Both the position numbers and the translations under genes were made by a program. DNA of 64,000 bases from Eudorina sp. 2006-703-Eu-15 (lineage: Eukaryota; Chlorophyta; Chlorophyceae; Chlamydomonadales; Volvocaceae). Below are positions 59,678-64,000 of this stretch, in pieces. The stretch spans positions 580,956 to 644,955 of the forward strand of contig BDSI01000034.1 of the NCBI GenBank assembly GCA_003117195.1. The letters are read 5' to 3'. Each line of letters starts with the position of its first letter. Within the stretch, counting starts at the first letter, position 1. The notes beneath the pieces are model-generated. The model was not told the DNA's origin. It was given only the letters and a program-made list of their open reading frames with translations, and ran no database searches.

Positions 59678-62600
59678 CGCGACAGCGACGGGCCTGTCGA
59701 ACCCGTCGTGGACGTCGCGCCGGCCGAACTGGGTTGCTGCGCGTCGACCAGCTGACGACGCAAGTACCCGGAGGGTCGCGCGGGGCCCCGATCTCGGGTG
59801 GCGGTGCCCTGGAGGCTGCGCCGCCTGCTCCCGGCAGGGGCTGAAGCAGCTGGCGGCCCAGCGCCGATATCGTCGCTGGCGTTGACCCGCGGGACCAGTT
59901 GCTCGTCCAGTACTACGCTACCGTCCTCCAGGCCCGAGAGGATGTTCATCAGCACGTCACTGGGGAAGGCGCGGAGGCGCGGAGGGGGTGAACACGGGGG
60001 AGGCCGTACGGGAGACGCGGACTGTTGAGGATTCCGGAGAGCACACAGTCCCGCGGGGAGGGGGCCAGCCACTGCTGTAACCCCTCCCTGTCAGCCTTCT
60101 TCCCTGGACCGACCTCGTCCTCTTCTCCGGGCACCCTCGTGAGACACCGCATGGCCGCCTGGCCGCTCATGGCCACTCATAGCCATCAAAGACGAAGCCC
60201 CAAAGCCGACGCTGCCGTACCCGTGCGCCGCAGCAGCGTTAACTGGACTGGGTTTGGGCGGGTTTCTTCACTGTAACGCGCGCACATGACAGCTCGGCTC
60301 CCAACACACACACAAACACATTCACACACATACGGTATACACACACACACACGGGTATCTTCTGTTTCCATCGCCACCATCGGCTATTGCGCTGGGCTTC
60401 CCTTCTCGCGGCTCAGTTCTCTTTTACACACACATACACGGCCTGCCCGCATGCCGCTGCTCAGTTTTTACTGCTCACTTGGACCTTAGCGATAAGCCCC
60501 GCCCGCCGCCCCTCACTACGCCCCCCGCCAAACCCAGCAGCCTCTCCACCCGCCCCAACGGGGCTGGGCGCCATGTGTACTCACTTGTAGTACATGTGGT
60601 ACGGCATCCGCAGGTCCCATGCGCGGTTGGGGTGCTGCCGGGTGAAGGCGATCGGCGCCATGGCCGCCGCCATGACGTCATGGTCGTACCCGGCCTCCAC
60701 CCACTTGGACACCGTATCCGTCGCCACAAAGTGCTCTCTCACCGGCGCCACCGTCTGCAGCAGCTGCGCCGGCTCGTCCGCGTGGTATCGGTCCAGGGAG
60801 GCCAGGAAGGCCAACAGCTCAAAGCTGAGGTACTGTACGACAAGGGGCATCCTGAGGTGTGAACGTGCACGTGCACGGCAGAAGACGCGCACGGCAGCGA
60901 GGGCGCCGACGGGGGGAGGGGTCAAGTTCTCGGACATGCAACGGGCATCAACACCAGGGGAAGTGTGAGCTGTGGAAAGCTGAGAACGGGCAGGCCAAGG
61001 GGGGTGTGCAGGCGGGCCGGGCGGGCGGGGGCTAACCAACTGGCGGCAACCAAGGCTTGCGCAATGCCAATCGGCCGGGGCACGCGGGGGCGTGGAGTCA
61101 AGGGACAACACATCCCGGGGGTGCCGCGCGAGGGTGCGGGCGGGGCCGCGCGGGGTTGCGCGGTGGGGACTTGAGGGGATAGCCGCCTGGGAGGTAAAGT
61201 GACCACACACCCGGCGGCCGGCGCCTTGGGGCAGGGCCTCGCGCACGCCGTGCCAGATCTGTTGTCGAACATGACCGACCGAACTGGATGCCGGTTTGCA
61301 TCCCTGGCCGCGGACAGCCATCGGCCACTCCGGCCCGCTACCTGCGCGCCCCGCTTCATGAGTGTGTTCTGTCAGTTTATCTGTATCAGTCTCCATAGAA
61401 CCTGAATCTGCAGCAGCCGCAGCAGCAGCAGCAGCAGCAGCAGCAGCGGCGGCAGCTGCAGCCCCACCAGCCCCCCTTTGAGGGTTTGGTTTCTCTTTTA
61501 TTTACCCTCTCCCCCCTTCCCCTTGCTCGCCCCCACGCACGTGTACCCACCCGCGGTTGATGGCGCCAGCCAGATTGCTGCCCGGCGACAGCGGCGCGTG
61601 GTTGACCAGCCGGGGGGTCGGGTCGCCGCCCAGCACGTAGCTGCTGGCCATGGGGCAGCGCTCCAGGGTACAGGGCTGCAGTCGGTCCTCCCCCGACCCA
61701 TGGGTCCACACCACGTCCGACCCGGGCACCGGCGACACGCTCAGCTGGCTCATGTTGACGGTGGGCTTAAACTCGGGTCGGATGAAGAGCTGCAGGCAGG
61801 CAGGGGAGCAGGCAGGGGAGCCGGGCGGGAGGGAGGGAGGGATATAGGACATTGGTAGACACATTCAAATTGCGCTGCTGCCAGAGCAAAAGTCCGGGTA
61901 GGGAGGGACAGTTGATAATGGTACGCCTTTAGGGGTAGGCTTCAGAGGGCGGGCTTACACAGGGAGGCAGGCAGGGAGCGCGGTAGTAAGGCGGCAAGCA
62001 GGCCGGCCGGGAAGGGCTGCGGGGATGGGCCCTACCTGGCGGGACCCTCACATCATCCTGTGCTGCGTGCTTCTGCTTCCTTAGAGGTCATTGGATCCGA
62101 TCCCAGTCGAGCGCGAGTTTCGTCTCCCGGCACGCGTCGGTGGCAGCGCGGCTAACCCGTGTTCCCTCCACAGCAGGATCGGGTCGGATGGGTCCCCTTT
62201 CCTTAATGCCGCACACCGGCACACGCCACCACCCTACCGCCACCATCCCACCGCCTCACCCTCATCTGCGGGACGTACACCGCGAGCACCAGCGCGCAGC
62301 GCCCCCTCGCCAGCCCCAGGCTGCCGTGGGTACACCGCTCGTCCGGCTCCGGGGGCGCCGCCGCCGCCAGCAGCCCCGCCATGACGCGAAAGGCCTCCGC
62401 CGCCGCCGGCGTGTCCAGCTGCGGCTCCAGGGTGGCCGGGTCGAAGTGGACGCCCTGCTGTGACCCACGGGTCTGCGCGATCGTCGACCAGATCGCCTGC
62501 AGCAGAGTCAGCCGCCGGCAGGCTGCGGGGTACGGCCAGGAGGGAGGGACGGGGTGCGGCTTCGGCTTCGGAGCTTCACGTCCCCACATCCACATGTCGA

Positions 62601-63154
62601 CAATTGTTCTTGTATTACCCCCCTCTCCCCACCGGTCAGAAATGTAACTCAAACACACAGTTCTCTTAATATACACACACGCCGTACGGGCAACTTTGTC
62701 GGTACTACTCTGACCCTTGCATGTCACAAACATCTGTACTGCCTGCCTGCGAACACACGCATGCACGGCCGGTCCCAGCCTACGGGTTGCGGGGTTTTTC
62801 AAGGCAGGGGTTTTGCAGAGCCGGACATGCGGCTTGGGTGCTGGGCCGCGCCGGCAGGGCCCACCTAGCACGCTAGCAGCTCGCATGTTAGGTCTGACAG
62901 AGCCGATGGTCAGCTGTGTCGTTATTAGCACGGGGGCGTTACACTGGACCCTACAGCTACCGGTACTGGGAGCAGCCAGGGCGTCCCAACTCACAAGCGC
63001 CCAGGGGCACGCAGATCGGGTGCGGCGGCAGCTGCGTCACGGGCTCCGTCGAGTTGTCGGCCCCTGCCGCCGCCGCCGCCGCCGTCAACGCGGCCTCCCG
63101 CGCCCGGGTGTACGCCACCGCATAGTCAAGCACGCCCTGCCAGGTGCGCGGCAC
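44676..63154 (-). CDS. Receptor-type class III adenylate/guanylate cyclase with extracellular solute-binding-like domain and tandem cyclase domains
   Basis: Predicted exons (minus): 63154-62961, 62522-62260, 61789-61551, 60851-60585, 59959-59569, 59282-59225, ~58870-58545, 58148-58029, 57553-57488, 56986-56939, 56432-53995, 53651-53426, 49749-48976, 48770-48651, 48352-47045, 46850-46468, 46139-45669, 45219-44676 (stop). The first six or seven encode an extracellular solute-binding-like fold (VPRTWQGVLDYAVAY, HFDPATLEPQLDTPAAAEAF, SVSPVPGSDVVW). One membrane segment (IATLVPAVMVSALAVAALGG) follows. Cyclase domain 1 has VTDIQ-DSTALWE, GYESATE-GDSFILAFH and, after a low-complexity insert, GLRVRVGIS and DLAHGGQVVLS; both metal-binding Asp are present. 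Domain 2 has VSYVVVQIP, GQICTVF, IRAGIATGTAEWG and YSGRPVAAAAKLAAAAACGQ; both Asp are Gln. It should make a cyclic nucleotide in response to an external ligand; adenylate versus guanylate specificity cannot be read. Confidence 0.85.
50065..52236 (+). CDS. Penelope-like reverse transcriptase (two compensating frameshifts)
   Basis: Reading frame pieces: VHLLFCNYPQFARTLTHAQY and a CACHRF motif to about 50330; another frame from about 50340 to 50680 (SDFIITVTDKSSATLQLICK); then back to the first frame through a Pro-rich stretch to the stop at 52236. The later part shows the Penelope-like order: YYAGTLKMHKQPPSMRYLAC, WDFERLYTNLPHHLL, LLGIPMGISASPFIANLFLG, and RFLDDLLSLN in the catalytic position usually YxDD. 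The family copies a template at a nicked target. No GIY-YIG endonuclease is visible downstream of the reverse transcriptase; the region upstream is short, so an N-terminal endonuclease, known in some green-lineage Penelope-like elements, may have been lost. The two frame changes suggest a dead copy, unless they are sequence errors. Confidence 0.75.
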   Translation, partial: GTPYPHLHWTAGTPVHLLFCNYPQFARTLTHAQYADLVRPDRQCACHRFPELWGAGTQHVMSTSPYTALPPAIIPYWNKGARYRSTARPLPFPKSSPTFAPMPSPTPPTLPSPPAARSLILRAGSTPMSVPSRPPSPPTPPLTSSSGLSSPTMTLPTSAPSPPTSSSPSLTRAPPRYSSSANRTTPSSACATFTSTTPSLLPHRHRPRLPPPLTLAPPPALRHRRPHPPPPPRTPPPPPAAHAPVPPPPPQPPPAVAPPPAAAPTYYAPCTVDAMQQHLAAQNAALQPWQLAFDTTCAPAYYAGTLKMHKQPPSMRYLACSHACPSTYISGLVTAVLRAIVPLFTALWRERIPDSEPWLCFSSNAVTQLVAAYNARGYSTRRAVAPQAWDFERLYTNLPHHLLGATLTALCTRCLAATPFIRVVTLAPPPHRPTDPPTHTVTFHAASPGPPYAASANGRTVTRVFSVAQFITVLVSLLSSTFIAFGPALVRQLLGIPMGISASPFIANLFLGWYEFEFMDQRNAPGTTPFAKSVLTRFRFSLRFLDDLLSLNNPFLAHLRSAASPLFHGLRGIYPPELGITTQQHNHLPAGSVPFLDLLLVPTPRDGADWFSTHLYDKREQPAFAGVRLSRFVGRDSNVNEACKRNIFTGQFHRLRRVVTDVDNFCSEIANLILSLEAQGYPRRQLLAKFDALIRAAPQSFYYARRTTHPDLLRVVRQHLRPA
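53025..53130 (+). repeat. 35-bp tandem repeat at the right end of the Penelope-like element
   Basis: Three units spaced exactly 35 bp (gacagccccg at 53041, 53076, 53111); a single copy stands at 50001-50035. Confidence 0.92.
53708..53760 (-). repeat. Dispersed intronic repeat, diverged copy
   Basis: Read on the plus strand: gggtatagggcacactgcat then caaactgcgctgattgccaaaacaaaggtc. Similar to the segments at 57628, 59113 and 61840, all in introns of the cyclase gene. Confidence 0.5.
56556..56723. repeat. (CAGGG)n pentamer array, about 33 units
   Basis: Near-perfect cagggcaggg array with shorter flanking pieces from 56521, located in the cyclase intron between exons 56986-56939 and 56432-53995. 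The gene's coding strand carries the C-rich side (CCCTG), leaving the G-rich strand as transcription template. Confidence 0.97.
57239..57340. repeat. (CAGCCG)n hexamer tract
   Basis: About 16 hexamers of cagccg with cagtcc variants in a cyclase intron. Confidence 0.92.
57628..57690 (+). repeat. Dispersed intronic repeat, copy
   Basis: Reads gggatataggaaattggtag then acattttcaaactgcgctgc then cgccagagcaac. Same order of blocks as 61840-61895 (same strand) and 59113-59175 (opposite strand). Confidence 0.85.
58972..59009. repeat. (CA)n microsatellite
   Basis: About 19 CA units in the cyclase intron upstream of the transmembrane exon. Confidence 0.95.
59113..59175 (-). repeat. Dispersed intronic repeat, inverted copy
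   Basis: Reverse complement reads ggtacaggaaattggtgcag then acatattcaaactgcgctgc then tgccagagcaaaggtccgg, matching the plus-strand copies at 57628 and 61840. Confidence 0.85.
60303..60432 (+). mobile_element. CA-tailed retroelement 3' fragment (family X) in a cyclase intron
   Basis: CA-rich tracts (60303-60352) are followed by about 80 bp ending cttctcgcggctcagttctc and tttt, then acacacacat. The terminal block equals that at 13.42 kb and resembles the ends of the 381-bp repeats. As in the other places, the fragment begins directly after a CA tract. Confidence 0.6.
61408..61455. repeat. (CAG)n trinucleotide tract
   Basis: About 15 cag/cgg units in a cyclase intron. Confidence 0.93.
61840..61895 (+). 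repeat. Dispersed intronic repeat, copy
   Basis: Reads gggatataggacattggtag then acacattcaaattgcgctgc then tgccagagcaaaagtccgg. Located just upstream, in the gene's sense, of the exon at 61789-61551. Confidence 0.85.
62685..62760 (+). repeat. Dispersed CA-ended repeat (copy 2)
   Basis: Contains cgggcaactttgtcggtact, ccttgcatgtca and ctgcctgcctgcgaacacac, the same order of blocks as the minus strand at 18045-18125. Sits in a cyclase intron after a small CA run. Confidence 0.65.
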
Positions 63155-63283
63155 CTGGGGCACCGGGGCAAAAAGAGCGAGATGGTCAAGCAACGGCGCA
63201 GCCCCAGGTCAGCGAGCTGGGCGCTAACCCCAAAGGCATGGGAAACAGTGTTCACGGCCCCAGGCAAACATGTCGATGAGCCC

Positions 63284-63991
63284 TCAGTCCATGGGCCGCC
63301 TCGCCAGGCGCCTTCCTTCCAAGATGCGAAACGGCTGCGCACGCTGCGAGGGCCGGTACTCCGGTAGAGAAGGTTCCCAAGGGGGTGTTGCAACCATCGC
63401 CAGCACCGCCGCTGGTGGGGCCCTGCCGGCTGGTGCCGTAGCAGCGTGAGAGAGGTCCGGTGGGCAGCCCGACCCCTCGCTACGAGCCCCTAGCAGGAGG
63501 CCCCCAGCAGGAGGCCCCCAGCAGGAGGCCCCCAGCAGGAGGCCCCCAGCAGGAGGCCGCCAGCTGCTACCTAATCCTGATCCTGAGGGGAACCCGTGCC
63601 GGACTGCACCGGCCGGCTCGGTACCGTGTCCTGTTCTCCAGCGACCTCCCAGCTGCCCCGTAGCCGCCTGCACTGCCCGCCAGCCTGATCGGCAGACTTG
63701 AAGCGGAAAGGGGCTGCCACCGGCCGCTGCGCTGCCTTCGCTGCTCAAAGTGTCCGCCGCTGCCATTGCTGCTGCCGCTCCTGCCATTGCTGCTGCTGCT
63801 GCCATTGCTGCTGCTGAGTCTCCTGCAACTGCTGGCGCCCTGGGCAGCTTCCTCTCCGGTGCTCCGCCTCGCGCAAGCACACCCCTCAACAGGCGCTGCT
63901 CAGCTCCAATCTCCGAAGCCCCACCCGCCCCGCTCACCACCGGCACTCCTCCAACCACCAGAGTCCCCCGGCCCGGCCCGGCCCGATACAT
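63284..63991 (-). CDS. Possible N-terminal exon(s) of the receptor cyclase
   Basis: An open minus-strand frame directly upstream of the first assigned cyclase exon, rich in Ala, Gly, Ser and Pro, with an AAAMAAAAAMAGAAAAMAAAD run that could be part of a signal or linker. It has no recognised domain. The predicted protein still lacks a signal peptide and the beginning of the solute-binding-like fold, so the true start may lie here or beyond the right edge. Confidence 0.3.
   Translation of the reverse strand: MYRAGPGRGTLVVGGVPVVSGAGGASEIGAEQRLLRGVLARGGAPERKLPRAPAVAGDSAAAMAAAAAMAGAAAAMAAADTLSSEGSAAAGGSPFPLQVCRSGWRAVQAATGQLGGRWRTGHGTEPAGAVRHGFPSGSGLGSSWRPPAGGLLLGASCWGPPAGGLLLGARSEGSGCPPDLSHAATAPAGRAPPAAVLAMVATPPWEPSLPEYRPSQRAQPFRILEGRRLARRPMD
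63490..63560. repeat. 15-bp tandem repeat (gcaggaggcccccag), about 4.5 units
   Basis: Units are a multiple of three, so the array keeps any reading frame. It gives a repeating Leu/Gly/Ala/Cys/Trp pattern on the minus strand. Confidence 0.93.
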
Positions 63992-64000
63992 CCCATCTAC

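Overview
The window looks like nuclear DNA from a volvocine (Chlamydomonadales) green alga. The evidence is GC-rich genes with many short exons and canonical GT-AG introns, very long Ala/Gly/Ser/Pro/Gln-rich exons, (CA)n microsatellites, algal retroelement families, and a receptor-type class III nucleotidyl cyclase of the kind that is expanded in these algae. No prokaryotic operon features, tRNA or rRNA are visible. All multi-exon models were read by eye from splice signals and reading frame, so exon borders are predictions.

Layout. (1) About 0.06-14.3 kb, minus strand: a large polytopic membrane protein with a low-complexity cytosolic part and split ankyrin-like motifs; its 3' end lies beyond the left edge. 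An intron holds a short stack of CA-tailed retroelement ends (13.39-13.57 kb). (2) 15.0-21.0 kb, plus strand: a coiled-coil protein whose last three exons resemble the RWD-like head of Csm1/Pcs1 (monopolin). (3) 22.4-27.8 kb: a 5.4-kb retroelement with identical 571-bp repeats and an unusual split arrangement A1-internal-B1-A2-B2, like the TOC1/PAT type. It carries a broken gag and an integrase-like relic but no visible reverse transcriptase. (4) 29.1-31.2 kb, plus strand: a TBC (Rab-GAP fold) protein in which both catalytic-finger positions are replaced. (5) 32.7-40.0 kb: a head-to-tail stack of CA-tailed retroelement pieces, including an L1-like LINE reverse-transcriptase copy and two copies of a 381-bp repeat. 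(6) 40.0-44.7 kb: no recognised gene, several microsatellites. (7) 44.7-63.2 kb (perhaps to 64 kb), minus strand: a transmembrane receptor cyclase with an extracellular solute-binding-like domain, one transmembrane segment and two tandem cyclase domains. The first keeps the metal-binding aspartates and the second has lost them. A Penelope-like element lies antisense in one intron.

The 13-43 kb block is visibly more AT-rich and repeat-rich than either flank. The host genes do not form an obvious pathway. The most unusual items are the split-direct-repeat retroelement with a palindromic junction, the CA-to-CA nesting of retroelements, the asymmetric tandem cyclase with a roughly 810-codon insertion inside its catalytic fold, a 12-bp palindrome recurring six times in the cyclase locus, and the predicted pseudo-RabGAP.
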